Below, piece after piece: positions 24,282 through 34,220 of a DNA stretch of 57,827 nt (its first letter is position 1; every line of letters starts with the position of its first letter). The DNA comes from Acidobacteriota bacterium (GTDB taxonomy: Bacteria > Acidobacteriota > Terriglobia > UBA7540), in NCBI GenBank assembly GCA_021817045.1, contig JAKAWG010000024.1, positions 1 through 57,827 of the forward strand, read 5' to 3'. The notes beneath the pieces were generated by a model. It saw only the letters and a list, made by a program, of their open reading frames with translations, was not told where the DNA came from and did not search any database. The position numbers and the translations under genes were made by a program.

Positions 24282-25622
24282 GTGCTCAAAAGCCTGCTAG
24301 ACGAAATCGAGCGGCGCGGCATCGCCGGCCGGGATCGGAGTGAAGAGAAGTTTACCCTCCTCACGCTCGCTGAGCCTTCTGCTGCCAAGCCACTTTCGCC
24401 GGCCGAGCGGCAAGCCTTGCTCGGGAAAATCAGGCAACGGGAACTCGCCCGCCAGAACGGAGACGGCGACAAATTCACGTTGCTGACTCTGGGCGAGCCG
24501 CCGCCCGCAGAGCCGGTTTCTGTGGATCAGTTCAGGTTCGCCTTTCCCACCGAACGTCGGCACGTACCGTTGCCAGGCCCCGAGCCAAGCCTGCACCTTG
24601 TACTTGAAGAAGACACGGAGGTAACGCGCTGGCGGCGCCGAGCGACCCTTCTGCTCTCGATCCTTGGTCACGCCCTCCTGATCCCGCTGCTCATGTGGCT
24701 TTCCGTTCTGATCCAGCGGCACGAGCAATTTGTGCAACTGCTCGCAGAGGAAGAGCAGCCGAAGCAGCAAACCACCTTTCTCGTGATGCCCCCAGACCTC
24801 CTGAAGGAACTTAGAAAGCCGCCCAAGACGAATATCCTCTCAGATAAGAACCGCATCGCGCGCGGCCCATCGCCCATCATCCATCCGCACGGGCTGAAGA
24901 TGCCTTACTCGCGAGGAAACACGAAGATGCCGGAGCTGGCAGGCGGCGAACATTCGCACCGGCCAGCGGCGCCCCCCGCACCGGCTCCCGCTCCAGCCAG
25001 CCACCCCGCTACCCGAGAAGGGCAGCAGCAGACCAAGATGGCTCAGGCCCAGCGTGTGCCGCAGCCTCCGGCTCAACCCAAGCGGCAAAGTAAGCTGCTC
25101 CTCTCCGACGTGCAGCCACCACCGTCACCCGGCGCAGCAATCAATTCCCAACTGGGGATAGGCACAGCCGGCCAGCTCATCCACCAGTCGCTTCGGGCCG
25201 CTGCGCTGGGGCGCAGCATGGGCCAGGTCCCTGGTCCGGGGATGTCACCCGATCAGCTTCAGAACCTCAATCCCAATTTCAGCACTTCCGGCCCGATCAT
25301 CCTTTCGAATACGCGCGGCGTGGATTTTGGTCCCTACCTTGCGGAAATCCTGCAGATCGTGCGTGAAAACTGGTACGCCGTCATCCCCGAGTCCGCACGC
25401 CTGGGCGAGCAAGGGGAAGTGGCCATCGTGTTTGAGATTCTGAAAGACGGCTCCGTGCCGCAGTTGCGACTCGTAAGCTCATCCGGAAAGACTCCGCTTG
25501 ATCGCGCCGCGATTGCCGGAATCCGGGCTTCAATTCCCTTTCCGCCTCTGCCCCGCGCCTTCACGGGACGTCATCTCGTGCTGCAATTCAATTTCTTCTA
25601 CAACATGCAGCCGGGCCAGTAG
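24282..25622 (+). CDS. TonB-like energy-transducer protein with duplicated N-terminal motif
   Basis: This is a 446-residue protein starting with GTG. A soluble N-terminal region of about 110 residues contains two copies of a motif: [16 protein letters not shown] (about 22-37) and [16 protein letters not shown] (about 63-78). One membrane segment follows (about 118-142). A Pro/Ala/Gln-rich spacer (about 220-300) and a C-terminal TonB domain (about 345-440, [25 protein letters not shown]) come next. It should span the periplasm from the inner membrane. Canonical TonB has almost nothing on the cytoplasmic side, so the N-terminal extension is unusual. ExbB/ExbD are not in the window. Confidence 0.8.
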   Translation: MLKSLLDEIERRGIAGRDRSEEKFTLLTLAEPSAAKPLSPAERQALLGKIRQRELARQNGDGDKFTLLTLGEPPPAEPVSVDQFRFAFPTERRHVPLPGPEPSLHLVLEEDTEVTRWRRRATLLLSILGHALLIPLLMWLSVLIQRHEQFVQLLAEEEQPKQQTTFLVMPPDLLKELRKPPKTNILSDKNRIARGPSPIIHPHGLKMPYSRGNTKMPELAGGEHSHRPAAPPAPAPAPASHPATREGQQQTKMAQAQRVPQPPAQPKRQSKLLLSDVQPPPSPGAAINSQLGIGTAGQLIHQSLRAAALGRSMGQVPGPGMSPDQLQNLNPNFSTSGPIILSNTRGVDFGPYLAEILQIVRENWYAVIPESARLGEQGEVAIVFEILKDGSVPQLRLVSSSGKTPLDRAAIAGIRASIPFPPLPRAFTGRHLVLQFNFFYNMQPGQ

Positions 25623-25630
25623 GGAAGCGT

Positions 25631-25879
25631 ATGTCAGGCAAACTGGTTTCAGCGCTGGGCCGGGCTTACCGCCAGGCGCAACGTGTGTTTCAATTCTTGA
25701 TTGGCCTGACCTTCATGGTCATGGCCGGCATGGGAACCGTGCTCAGCGCGACGGAGTGGAAGGAGCACCTGGATCATCCCGCCAGCGGACTGGTCCGTTT
25801 CTATCTGTTCGCGGGTTTCACGCTCGTTTTGATCTTCTTCTGCTTGTACTCTTTCCTCAAGGCACGCAGCATCCGATGA
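25631..25879 (+). CDS. Small two-TM membrane protein
   Basis: This is an 82-residue protein with hydrophobic segments at about 22-40 and 57-76 joined by a charged loop ([15 protein letters not shown]). It starts 8 bp after the TonB-like gene, and its stop overlaps the mutase start (ATGA). The three genes therefore look like one translationally linked unit. I do not recognise a family. Confidence 0.7.
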   Translation: MSGKLVSALGRAYRQAQRVFQFLIGLTFMVMAGMGTVLSATEWKEHLDHPASGLVRFYLFAGFTLVLIFFCLYSFLKARSIR

Positions 25880-27474
25880 GTTCTACCCGCCAAGGCAGCG
25901 CCTCCGGGCTCCCTGCGCGGTTCGATCGCGTTTATTACACCCCGGATGATCTTGCCGGCTGGAGCGATGAAAGCGAACTTGGCTTTCCCGGGACGTATCC
26001 TTACGCCCGCGGCATCTATCCCACACATTATCGCGGCCGGCTCTGGACGATGCGCCAGTACGCGGGGTTCGGCACGTCGGCGGAATCGAACGCGCGCTAC
26101 CACGAACTCCTGGCCCACGGCGCGACCGGTCTCTCCGTTGCCTTCGATCTGCCCACGCAGCTCGGCTTGGATTCGGACGAACCGCTTGCCTGCGGCGAAG
26201 TGGGAAGAGTAGGCGTAGCCATCGACTCGGTTGAGGACATGGAGGCGCTCTTTCAGGGGATTCCGCTTGACCGTGTTTCCACCTCAATGACAATCAACGC
26301 CACGGCCCCCATCCTGCTCGCTATGTATTTCACCGTGGCGGAACAACAGGGCGTGAGCCTGGCTAAGCTGGCGGGAACGGTGCAGAACGACATCCTCAAG
26401 GAGTACATTGCTCGCGGTACTTACATCTACCCTGTGCGGCCCGCACTGCGCCTGGTGACGGATGTTTTCGAGTTTTGCCGCGATAGGGCTCCGGAGTGGA
26501 ACACGATTTCCGTGAGCGGATACCATATCCGGGAGGCCGGGTCAACGGCTGTGCAGGAAGTGGCATTCACTCTGGCGGACGCCATCGCGTACGTCCGGGC
26601 AGCCGCCGAGCGCGGCCTGGCGGTGGACGAGGTAGCCCCGCGCATCTCCTTTTTCCTCAGTGCTCACAATTCCGTGCTGGAAGAAGTGGCCAAGTTTCGC
26701 GCCGCGCGCCGGCTGTGGGCGAGGATCATGCGGGAAGATTTCAAGGCCACTAACCCTCGCTCCTGGATGTTCCGCTTCCACACCCAGACGGCCGGCAGCA
26801 CGCTCACAGCGCAACAACCAGAAGTGAACATCGTTCGCGTTGCCTTGCAGGCACTGGCTGCCGTGCTCGGGGGGACGCAATCCCTGCACACGAACGCGTG
26901 GGATGAGGCCCTGGCGTTGCCAACGGAAGAGTCGGCGCTGCTCGCTCTGCGAACGCAGCAGATTCTAGCCTGCGAAGCCGGCGTGGCGAACAGCGCGGAC
27001 CCACTGGGCGGCTCCTACTACGTCGAAACGTTGACGAACGAGATCGAGCAAGGGGCGCGCGATTATCTTGCCAAGATCGACGCGTCGGGCGGCGTCCTGC
27101 ACGCCATCGAATCCGGCTTCATTCAGGGCGAAATTCAGCAGGCCGCCTACGAATACCAAAGAAACATCGAAACCGGCGACCGCGTTGTGGTGGGCGTGAA
27201 CAGGTACGCGGGCGGCGAGGCGGCGCAGCCAACCCTTCTGCACATCGACCCGGTCATCGAACAAGAACAGGTGCAGCGCCTTAGACAGCTTCGCGCGAGG
27301 CGAAACGCTAATGCTGTCAAAGAGGCCCTTGACGGAGTGGAGAGCGCGGCCCGCGACAGCGAAAACTTGATGCCACCCATCTTGAACGCCGTTAAAACCC
27401 GCGCGACGGTCGGGGAAATCTCGGCCGCGATGCGTCGCGTCTTCGGCGAGTTCCGCAAATCAACCCAGATCTGA
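25876..27474 (+). CDS. Methylmalonyl-CoA mutase large subunit, catalytic domain only
   Basis: This protein rearranges methylmalonyl-CoA to succinyl-CoA (or a related acyl-CoA) with adenosylcobalamin. Its 532 residues correspond to the substrate-binding TIM-barrel half: [58 protein letters not shown] and SISGYH-like [11 protein letters not shown]. The Tyr in RQYAGF and the Arg after PAL are the mutase-type residues. The B12-binding domain (DxHxxG) is absent, so a separate small subunit must exist outside the window. ATG 25876 overlaps the preceding stop. The frame is open further upstream (to 25498) but that part overlaps the TonB-like gene. Confidence 0.92.
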   Translation: MSSTRQGSASGLPARFDRVYYTPDDLAGWSDESELGFPGTYPYARGIYPTHYRGRLWTMRQYAGFGTSAESNARYHELLAHGATGLSVAFDLPTQLGLDSDEPLACGEVGRVGVAIDSVEDMEALFQGIPLDRVSTSMTINATAPILLAMYFTVAEQQGVSLAKLAGTVQNDILKEYIARGTYIYPVRPALRLVTDVFEFCRDRAPEWNTISVSGYHIREAGSTAVQEVAFTLADAIAYVRAAAERGLAVDEVAPRISFFLSAHNSVLEEVAKFRAARRLWARIMREDFKATNPRSWMFRFHTQTAGSTLTAQQPEVNIVRVALQALAAVLGGTQSLHTNAWDEALALPTEESALLALRTQQILACEAGVANSADPLGGSYYVETLTNEIEQGARDYLAKIDASGGVLHAIESGFIQGEIQQAAYEYQRNIETGDRVVVGVNRYAGGEAAQPTLLHIDPVIEQEQVQRLRQLRARRNANAVKEALDGVESAARDSENLMPPILNAVKTRATVGEISAAMRRVFGEFRKSTQI

Positions 27475-27523
27475 AAAGGATTAGCCTGGCGGCTGGTGAC
27501 CTCGAAGGGCCAGTGCCGGTAAG

Positions 27524-28924
27524 TTACTGCTGCCAGCCTCCGCCGAGAGCGTTATAAAGTTGGACCACGGCAAGCCGTTCGTTCAGTTGGGCCTGAGCCA
27601 GGGTCAGTTCGGCAGCGAAGTAGTTAGTTTCGCTGGTCAACACCTGCAGATAGCTGGCGCCGCCGTGCCGGTACAGGACGTAGGAAAGGCGGTCGGCATC
27701 CGCGGCGGCGGCGGTCAACGCCTCCTGCTGCTCGGTGAACTGGCGATCCTTCTGATAACCAATCAGAGCGTCCGCAACTTCGCGGAGGGCTTGACTGATC
27801 GTTTGTTTGTACGCGAGCAGCATCTGCTGGTCTTGTGCCCTGCTCAGTCTCAAGCCAGCGTGAAGAGCTCCGGCTTGGAAAACGGTCGCGGTCGCAGATG
27901 CCGTGACGCTATACAGCCCCGCGGTGGCGAACGAAAAGAACCGGTCGAGAGCGTAACTCTCGAGCCCGCCTGTGGCGGTAAGAGGAATACTGGGGAAGAA
28001 ATCGGCCTTGGCAACACCAATATCCGCATTGGCGGCCGTCAAATTCGCCTCAGCCTCGCGAATGTCAGGACGCCGCTCGAGAAGTTCCGAAGGAAGGCCG
28101 GCAGGGACGGCAGGCGGCAATGGCTCCCGGGTAAGGGACAGGCCGCGCGGGATCGGTCCGGGATTTTGGCCAAGCAGATCGCTGATCAGGTCCTCCTGCT
28201 GTTGAATCTGCCGCTCGAAGTCGGGGATGGATTCAGCCGCTGCATCCACTAGCTCTTGCGACTGACGCAGGTCGAGCAAGGAGGCAGAGCCGTACCTGGT
28301 GAGCACTTGAGTGAGACGCAGTGAGTCGCGGCGTGAAGCCAAGGTACGTTGCGAAATCTCGAGCGCGAGGTCCAGTTCTCGAAGCTGGAAATAGGCCGTG
28401 GCGACGCTGGAAACCACAGAGGAAATCACCGCCCGCTGGCCCCATTCGGTCGCCAGCACGTCGGCACGCGCTGCTTGGGTTTCCCGCCGATATTTTCCCC
28501 AAAAATCGAGGTCCCAGATCACGGAGGGATTTAGTTCCCAGGTATGCAATATGTACGTCGGGAAAAATGAGTTGATCTTTGGACTACGCTGCCGCAGAAC
28601 GTTCGCCCCGACGCTCACGACCGGAAATTGGTAGGACCGGGTGATCCCGAGCTGAGACTGCGCTTCGAGGACACGCGTGGCGGCAATCCGTACGTCGTAG
28701 TTGTGCTGCAATGCGATGCGGATCAGTTGCTGAAGCGCGGGATCGCGAAAGACATTCCACCACTTTTCGTTGCCCAGAGACGCAGCCGACGGCTTGGATG
28801 GCGAGCCCGCCGGCTGGCCCCGATACATAGCCGGCAAATTCACCTTGGGCCTTTGATAATTCGGGCCGACAGTGCATCCCACGAGGGTGGCGAGGAGCAG
28901 GATCAAGAAGGCCAGTCTTCTCAT
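27524..28924 (-). CDS. Outer-membrane efflux lipoprotein (OprM/NodT family)
   Basis: This is the outer-membrane channel of a tripartite RND pump. The 466-residue protein begins with a lipoprotein signal (LAFLILLLATLVGC), then VGPNYQRPKV, the family signature, and WWNVFRDPALQQLI. The two halves are internal repeats of helical hairpins. The ATG at 28924 is one base after the stop of the RND gene (TGAAATG), so the genes are coupled. Upstream in-frame codons up to 28990 lie inside the RND gene. Confidence 0.93.
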   Translation of the reverse strand: MRRLAFLILLLATLVGCTVGPNYQRPKVNLPAMYRGQPAGSPSKPSAASLGNEKWWNVFRDPALQQLIRIALQHNYDVRIAATRVLEAQSQLGITRSYQFPVVSVGANVLRQRSPKINSFFPTYILHTWELNPSVIWDLDFWGKYRRETQAARADVLATEWGQRAVISSVVSSVATAYFQLRELDLALEISQRTLASRRDSLRLTQVLTRYGSASLLDLRQSQELVDAAAESIPDFERQIQQQEDLISDLLGQNPGPIPRGLSLTREPLPPAVPAGLPSELLERRPDIREAEANLTAANADIGVAKADFFPSIPLTATGGLESYALDRFFSFATAGLYSVTASATATVFQAGALHAGLRLSRAQDQQMLLAYKQTISQALREVADALIGYQKDRQFTEQQEALTAAAADADRLSYVLYRHGGASYLQVLTSETNYFAAELTLAQAQLNERLAVVQLYNALGGGWQQ

Positions 28925-28925
28925 T

Positions 28926-31900
28926 TCAGTTACTCTCCGCCGGTGCAGAGCTTTCGCTCTGGGCCGCCAACGCGTGCGCGCGCCGGGCACCCGAAATCTT
29001 CTCGACCACGCAGAAAATGGCGGGAACGAAAAAGATGGCGATAAGGCTCGCGCCGATCATGCCGCCGATGACCGTGGTTCCCATGATTTGGCGGGCAACG
29101 GCGCCGGCTCCCGATGCAACCCAGAGCGGTGCGACCCCAAAAATGAAGGCAAACGACGTCATCAGGATGGGCCGCAGACGCAGCCGCGCCCCATCCAGCG
29201 CCGCTTCCATCAGCGGCCGCCCTTTATCGTATTCCCCTTTCGCAAAGGCCACGATCAGGATGGCATTCTTGGCCGCAAGGCCGATCAGCATGACGAGGCC
29301 AATCTGGGCGTACACGTCATTTTGAAGCTGGACCATGTACGGCGGCATGATCGCCAGGTCCACCACGCGCCGCAAATACAACATGCCGAACGCGCCCAAT
29401 ACGGCGATGGGCGTCGAAAGCAGCACACTAAACGGCAGCGACCAGCTTTCATAAAGCGCCGCCAGGATCAGGAAAACGAACAGGAACGACGTCGCAAAAA
29501 TCGTCATCGGCGAAACGCCACGCGCTGCCAGTGCTTCCTGATAGGACATGCCCATCCAGTCGTAGCCCATGCCGAAAGGCATCGTTTCATTAAAGAGCCG
29601 CTCGAGAGCGGTCATGGCTTGCGTCGAGCTGTAGCCGGAAACCGCGCTGATATCGAGCTCGACGGAATTATACTCGTCGTAATGCATGATGTATTCGGGG
29701 CCATAGCGCGTCTCGAATTTCGCCACGGCTGATAGCGGGACCATTTGGCCGAGGTCGTTTCGAACGTAATATTGGCTCAAATCCCGAGTGTTTGTCCGGT
29801 ACGGGCCCGCCCCTTCTACGTAGACCTGCCATTGCCGGCCGAAGCGATTGAAGTAGTTAACAAAATAGCCGCCCATGAAGGTCTGGATGCTCTGATAAAT
29901 GTCGGCAATGGGGATGCCAAGTTTCATCGCCTTCACGCGAACTACGTCCACAAACTTCTCCGGCACGTTGGGACTGAAACCCGTACTAATGCTGGCGATT
30001 TCCGGAAGCTTGCGGGCAGCGGCCATGAACTCCTGCGCGTTGGCCCACAGGTAGGGAATGCCTTGGCCATTCCGATCTTCAAGGATCATAGTAACGCCGC
30101 CGGAAGTCCCCACCCCGGGAATGGCGGGCGGGGGGAAGGAAAAGACGGTCCCTTGCGGAAGCTGCGGGAGCAGTTCGTTTAACTGATGTTGGATGGCTTC
30201 GTATTGCTCGTCCGGCTTCGTTCGCTGGCCCCAAGGCTTTTCGACGACGAAAAAGAAGGCGTTGTAAGTGGTCTGAACGTAGCTCAACAAGCTGAAGCCG
30301 ATGACGCTGGTGACGTACTGGATGCCCGGGGTTTTGGCAAGGATGCGCTCGACCACTCGTGCAGCCGCGCTCGTTCTTTGTAGGGAAGAGTCCTGGGGGA
30401 GTTGCATGTTCACAAAAATATAGCCCTGGTCTTCATTGGGCAAAAAACCGGTGGGCAGTCGCTTCCCGAAGTAAACCGCGCCCAATGCCACCAGCCCAAG
30501 GAGCGCCATGGCGATGACACTCTTCCGAATCAATTGTCCAGAAATACGAATGTAAAGCTCTCTTCCGCGGTTGAAAGTGCGATTGAACCAATCGAAGAAC
30601 CAACCCAGTATGCCTCGTGATTTTTGCCGCCGCAGCAGCAACGCGGCCAGGGCAGGGCTGAGACTGAGGGCGTTGAAGGCGGAAATGATTACGGAAACGG
30701 CAATCGTCAGCGCGAACTGTTTGTAAAGCTCCCCGGTGATTCCCGGGATGAACGCGGTGGGGACAAATACGGAGGAAAGAACGAGCGCAACGCCGATCAC
30801 CGGACCCGAAATCTCCTCCATGCCTTTGAGGGCGGCCTCTTTCGGCGCCAGGCCTTCTTCAATGTGGCGCTCGATGACTTCAACGACCACAATGGCGTCA
30901 TCCACCACCAAGCCGATGGCCAGTACCAGGCCGAACATGGTGAGCGTATTGATGGAATAGCCAAACACAGGGAACAAGATGAACGTCCCAATCAACGAGA
31001 CGGGCACAGCCAATAGCGGAATCAGCGTGGCCCGCCAGCCTTGCAGGAAAAGAAAGACAACGAAAATCACCAGGCCGATGGCGATCAAAAGCGTCTTTAC
31101 GATTTCCTTGATCCCTTCGGTCACGGCACGCGTCGTGTCGAGCGATACCACGTATTTCATGTCCTCGGGCATGTGCGGCTTCCATCGGGCCATCAGCGCC
31201 TTGACGGCGTCTGCCGTATCGATAGCATTCGCACCGGGCAACGGAAACACGGCGATTATCGCGCTCGGCTCTCCGTTCAGGCGACCCATCAGCGAGTAAT
31301 ACTGCGTTCCCAGCTCGACCTTCGCCACATCCTTGAGCCGCACGAGGCCGCCATTGGGCTCTTCGCGCACGATGATGTTGCCAAACTGCTGCCGCGTCAC
31401 CAAGCGTCCCTGGGCCAGCACATTGTAGGTGTATTGCTGGCCCGACGGCACCGGCGGCCCGCCGACCTGCCCGGCCGGGTTGACCGTGTTTTGTGACCCG
31501 ACGGCGCTGATTACGTCAGACACTGTAATGCCGAGCCGGGCCAACTTTTGCGGATCCAGCCAGATCCTCATCGCATACTGCCCCGAGCCGAAAATCAGCA
31601 CGTTGGCCACTCCCGGCACGCGCGTAATCGGATCGACGAGATTGATGTAAGCGTAGTTGGCCAGAAACTGCGCGTTGTGGGTTCCATGCGGGGAATAAAG
31701 GGCAATGAGCATCAGCGGATTGTGGACGGACTTCAAGGTCGTCACGCCGTATTGCGCCACTTGGGCTGGCAATTCAGGCACGGCTTCGGTTTCGCGCTCT
31801 TGAGTGAGCATCAGGTCAGTGTTCGGGTTGGTCCCGACGGCAAAGTCCACGGTCATGGTCGTCTGGCCGTTGCCGTTGGCGTTGACCGACCACATGTAGT

Positions 31901-32126
31901 TCATGTTGTCCACGCCGCTCATTTGCTCTTCAATGGGCGTCGCCACCGATTCAGCGAGGGTTTGGGCGTCGGCGCCGACGAAGGTAGCCCGAATCTGGGT
32001 TTCGGGGGGAGTGATATCAGGGTATTGGGCTACCGGAAGGCGGAGGATGGTGATGGCGCCCAGGATAACCGTTAGGATGGCAATGACGATGGCAACGATG
32101 GGACGGTTGATGAAGAATTTGGACAT
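28926..32126 (-). CDS. RND efflux permease (AcrB/MexB, HAE1 type)
   Basis: This is a 1066-residue proton-driven drug exporter of the inner membrane. It has 12 membrane segments in two repeats with large periplasmic loops after TM1 and TM7. The N-terminus is FFINRPIVAIVIAILTVILG. The TM4 proton-relay Asp pair is in GLVVDDAIVVVEVIE and the TM10 Lys in GLAAKNAILIVAFAK. Length and motifs match HAE1 pumps. It follows the membrane-fusion gene by 111 bp and is coupled to the outer-membrane gene. Confidence 0.95.
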   Translation of the reverse strand: MSKFFINRPIVAIVIAILTVILGAITILRLPVAQYPDITPPETQIRATFVGADAQTLAESVATPIEEQMSGVDNMNYMWSVNANGNGQTTMTVDFAVGTNPNTDLMLTQERETEAVPELPAQVAQYGVTTLKSVHNPLMLIALYSPHGTHNAQFLANYAYINLVDPITRVPGVANVLIFGSGQYAMRIWLDPQKLARLGITVSDVISAVGSQNTVNPAGQVGGPPVPSGQQYTYNVLAQGRLVTRQQFGNIIVREEPNGGLVRLKDVAKVELGTQYYSLMGRLNGEPSAIIAVFPLPGANAIDTADAVKALMARWKPHMPEDMKYVVSLDTTRAVTEGIKEIVKTLLIAIGLVIFVVFLFLQGWRATLIPLLAVPVSLIGTFILFPVFGYSINTLTMFGLVLAIGLVVDDAIVVVEVIERHIEEGLAPKEAALKGMEEISGPVIGVALVLSSVFVPTAFIPGITGELYKQFALTIAVSVIISAFNALSLSPALAALLLRRQKSRGILGWFFDWFNRTFNRGRELYIRISGQLIRKSVIAMALLGLVALGAVYFGKRLPTGFLPNEDQGYIFVNMQLPQDSSLQRTSAAARVVERILAKTPGIQYVTSVIGFSLLSYVQTTYNAFFFVVEKPWGQRTKPDEQYEAIQHQLNELLPQLPQGTVFSFPPPAIPGVGTSGGVTMILEDRNGQGIPYLWANAQEFMAAARKLPEIASISTGFSPNVPEKFVDVVRVKAMKLGIPIADIYQSIQTFMGGYFVNYFNRFGRQWQVYVEGAGPYRTNTRDLSQYYVRNDLGQMVPLSAVAKFETRYGPEYIMHYDEYNSVELDISAVSGYSSTQAMTALERLFNETMPFGMGYDWMGMSYQEALAARGVSPMTIFATSFLFVFLILAALYESWSLPFSVLLSTPIAVLGAFGMLYLRRVVDLAIMPPYMVQLQNDVYAQIGLVMLIGLAAKNAILIVAFAKGEYDKGRPLMEAALDGARLRLRPILMTSFAFIFGVAPLWVASGAGAVARQIMGTTVIGGMIGASLIAIFFVPAIFCVVEKISGARRAHALAAQSESSAPAESN

Positions 32127-32237
32127 GGCCTAAGTTGCCTTCGTAGCGATCAGAAGTCAGTCGTCAGCAGGCAGAGATCAGCGGAGTGAGCGGCGCACGC
32201 CGCTTGCTGATAGCTGAGGTCTCTCTCGCCCCTCGTC

Positions 32238-33380
32238 TCAGCTCTTGTATGGCACCGGCTTGACGACCATCCCCGTTCGCACCTTCTCAGCGCCCACCAC
32301 CACCACGCGCTCGTGAGGCTCGAGTCCTTGCGTGATGACCCATAGGGTTTTGAGCTGCGGCCCTACTTGAACGCTGCGGATACTGACGCGGTTGTCCGGG
32401 CTGACCACCGCCACCAGGTCGCTTCCCTGCAGTTGCATCACCGCAGCCTGGGGGACAAGAAGCGCGTCTCGCAGCACTTCAGTCACTCCCCGCACGGTTG
32501 CGGTCTCCTCGGGGCGGAGAATTCGCCGCGGATTTGGGAAAGCGCCGACGATCTGAATGGTTCCGGTTTGGAGGTTCATGGCCCGGTCGGCAAAGAGAAT
32601 GTTGCCCGCATACGGGAAAGTCTGGCCGTTCGCCAGAATCAGCGAGAGCGGGATGGGCTTCACGATGGGACGCAAATTCGCGGCGCCCGAGCCAATCCCG
32701 CCTGCCAACCGCAACCACTGGACTCCGCTGATTTGGAAGTAGGCCTTAATCGGATTCACTTGGGAAACGTCGGTGAGTACGCTGGTGGGACTCACGAGGT
32801 TGCCGACTTGAACCTGGGCAATGCCGGCGATTCCACCAATCAGCGAACGGACCTTGGTGTAATCCAGGTTCAACTGAGCTTGCTCGACCGCGGCCTTGTC
32901 CGCCGCCACGGACGCTTCCGCAGCCAGCTTGGCCTGGGTGTCACTTTCGAGTTGCATTTGTGGAATCGCGCGGGCCTTGGCTTCGGGAATGTCCCGTTTC
33001 ACATTGAGCGTCGCCTCACCGAGCTGAGCCTCCGCCTGAGCGAGTTGACCGTTGGCTCGGTCCAGCGCGGCTTGAAAAGGGCGAGGATCAATCTCAAATA
33101 GCACCTCATTTTTTCGAACGTAGGACCCTTCGCGATAGTCCTGCTTGATAAGGTAGCCGGTCACCTCTGGCTGGATCTCGGCGTTGACGTAGCCCTCCAG
33201 TGTGGCAACCCAACTCCCGTAGACGGGAACGTTTTTCTGAATCACCCGAGCCACTTCAACAACCGGCGGCCGCGGAGGCGGCGCATCCTGGCGAGGCCTG
33301 CTTCCGCACCCCACGGTCGAGAGGACCGCACAAGCCGCCAGCAGTGGGAACCACTTATCAAAACCCAACCGTCGTCTCAA
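32238..33380 (-). CDS. Membrane fusion protein of RND pump (AcrA/MexA type)
   Basis: This is a 380-residue periplasmic adaptor lipoprotein (signal FPLLAACAVLSTVGC). It has a biotinyl-lipoyl half (GYVNAEIQPEVTGYLIKQDYREGSYVRKNEVLFEIDPRPFQ), a helical hairpin (about 105-175), then barrel and membrane-proximal domains. The start is TTG with GGAGG 7 bp upstream. First structural gene of the operon tetR-MFP-RND-OMF. Confidence 0.93.
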   Translation of the reverse strand: MRRRLGFDKWFPLLAACAVLSTVGCGSRPRQDAPPPRPPVVEVARVIQKNVPVYGSWVATLEGYVNAEIQPEVTGYLIKQDYREGSYVRKNEVLFEIDPRPFQAALDRANGQLAQAEAQLGEATLNVKRDIPEAKARAIPQMQLESDTQAKLAAEASVAADKAAVEQAQLNLDYTKVRSLIGGIAGIAQVQVGNLVSPTSVLTDVSQVNPIKAYFQISGVQWLRLAGGIGSGAANLRPIVKPIPLSLILANGQTFPYAGNILFADRAMNLQTGTIQIVGAFPNPRRILRPEETATVRGVTEVLRDALLVPQAAVMQLQGSDLVAVVSPDNRVSIRSVQVGPQLKTLWVITQGLEPHERVVVVGAEKVRTGMVVKPVPYKS

Positions 33381-33455
33381 TACGGTGCCTCCGCCCTGCG
33401 TAAGAGTCTGGCTCTGCTCCCCCGCCCCATGGTCTTAACCCGCAGGACACCAACA

Positions 33456-34064
33456 TCACGATCCCAGCCTGGGCGCCAAGTATCCGGTTAGGATTGCCTC
33501 GAACTCGCCGACAATTGCACCCCTCTCTGCTCGATCAGCCCTGGCGTAGAGCGTAAGGAGACCCTTCACGATCTGCTGGACGACCGCTGCGATTCGGAGC
33601 GCGTCGCTCCTGAGCATGTCCGGCTGGCGTTCGAGAATCACCCTGGTGATCCGGCCGCGAATGATCTCCCGCCTTCGCGGGCTGTTTGCCGTCGGAGGCG
33701 CCTCGAAAAGCGCAAGGAACGCCGGATGCGCCTCCGCAAACTCGATCTGCGAGTTGACGAGGCGGGAAACGAGCGCCTCAACGGTCAGGCTGCTCGCCTC
33801 GGCGCTGAGCGATGCCCACAGCTTCTCGAGCTCCTTCACGTATTGCGCCCGTAGCGCTTCAACCACCGATTCTCTATTGGGGAAAAACTGGTAGAGCGAG
33901 CCAATCGAGGAATGCGAGCGTTCGGCGATGGCCGACATGGTCACCAACTCGTACCCCACCTCAGCAATGACCGATGCAGCCGCGCGCAGTAGTCCGGCCA
34001 CACGCCGCCTTCCTCTTGGCTGCTGCGGGATGCGGCGCGGCCCCGGCGCTGAACGTGAGGGCAT
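33456..34064 (-). CDS. TetR-family transcriptional regulator
   Basis: This is a 202-residue regulator. The N-terminal helix-turn-helix is AIAERSHSSIGSLYQFFPNRESVVEALR (about 43-70), preceded by an Arg-rich arm. The C-terminal ligand domain is all-helical. It lies 75 bp upstream of the MFP gene on the same strand, so it probably represses the 33380-27524 pump operon, with an inducer being a pump substrate. The ATG is directly preceded by GAGG with almost no spacing, so initiation may be weak. Confidence 0.9.
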   Translation of the reverse strand: MPSRSAPGPRRIPQQPRGRRRVAGLLRAAASVIAEVGYELVTMSAIAERSHSSIGSLYQFFPNRESVVEALRAQYVKELEKLWASLSAEASSLTVEALVSRLVNSQIEFAEAHPAFLALFEAPPTANSPRRREIIRGRITRVILERQPDMLRSDALRIAAVVQQIVKGLLTLYARADRAERGAIVGEFEAILTGYLAPRLGS

Positions 34065-34098
34065 CCTCGCATTTTATCACGAATTTGTGAGTCCAGAA

Positions 34099-34220
34099 TC
34101 ACATCCGTGGTCCGAGGCCGCGCTGGGAAAAGGAGATGAGGTAGTAATAGATCGTCGGTGTGACGAGAAGCGAGAGAACCATCGCCACGATCAACCCGCC
34201 AGTGACAGCGACGTCACCTA
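34099..34220 (-). pseudogene. Remnant C-terminal tail of an RND permease
   Basis: Read on the minus strand in a frame different from the adjacent RND gene, this stretch encodes VTGGLIVAMVLSLLVTPTI-YYYL and ends in its own stop (TGA at 34101-34099). That closely parallels the end of the neighbouring permease (VIGGILIAIVLSLVFTPTIYYYL). It starts right after the neighbour's stop codon and has no start of its own. It is best explained as the last scrap of a deleted or recombined paralogous RND gene. The tetR promoter must lie within or next to it. Confidence 0.7.

Noticed and set aside
25498..25875. N-terminal extension of the mutase frame
   Set aside because: It overlaps the TonB-like and two-TM genes, is not mutase-like, and ATG 25876 has a proper overlap start.
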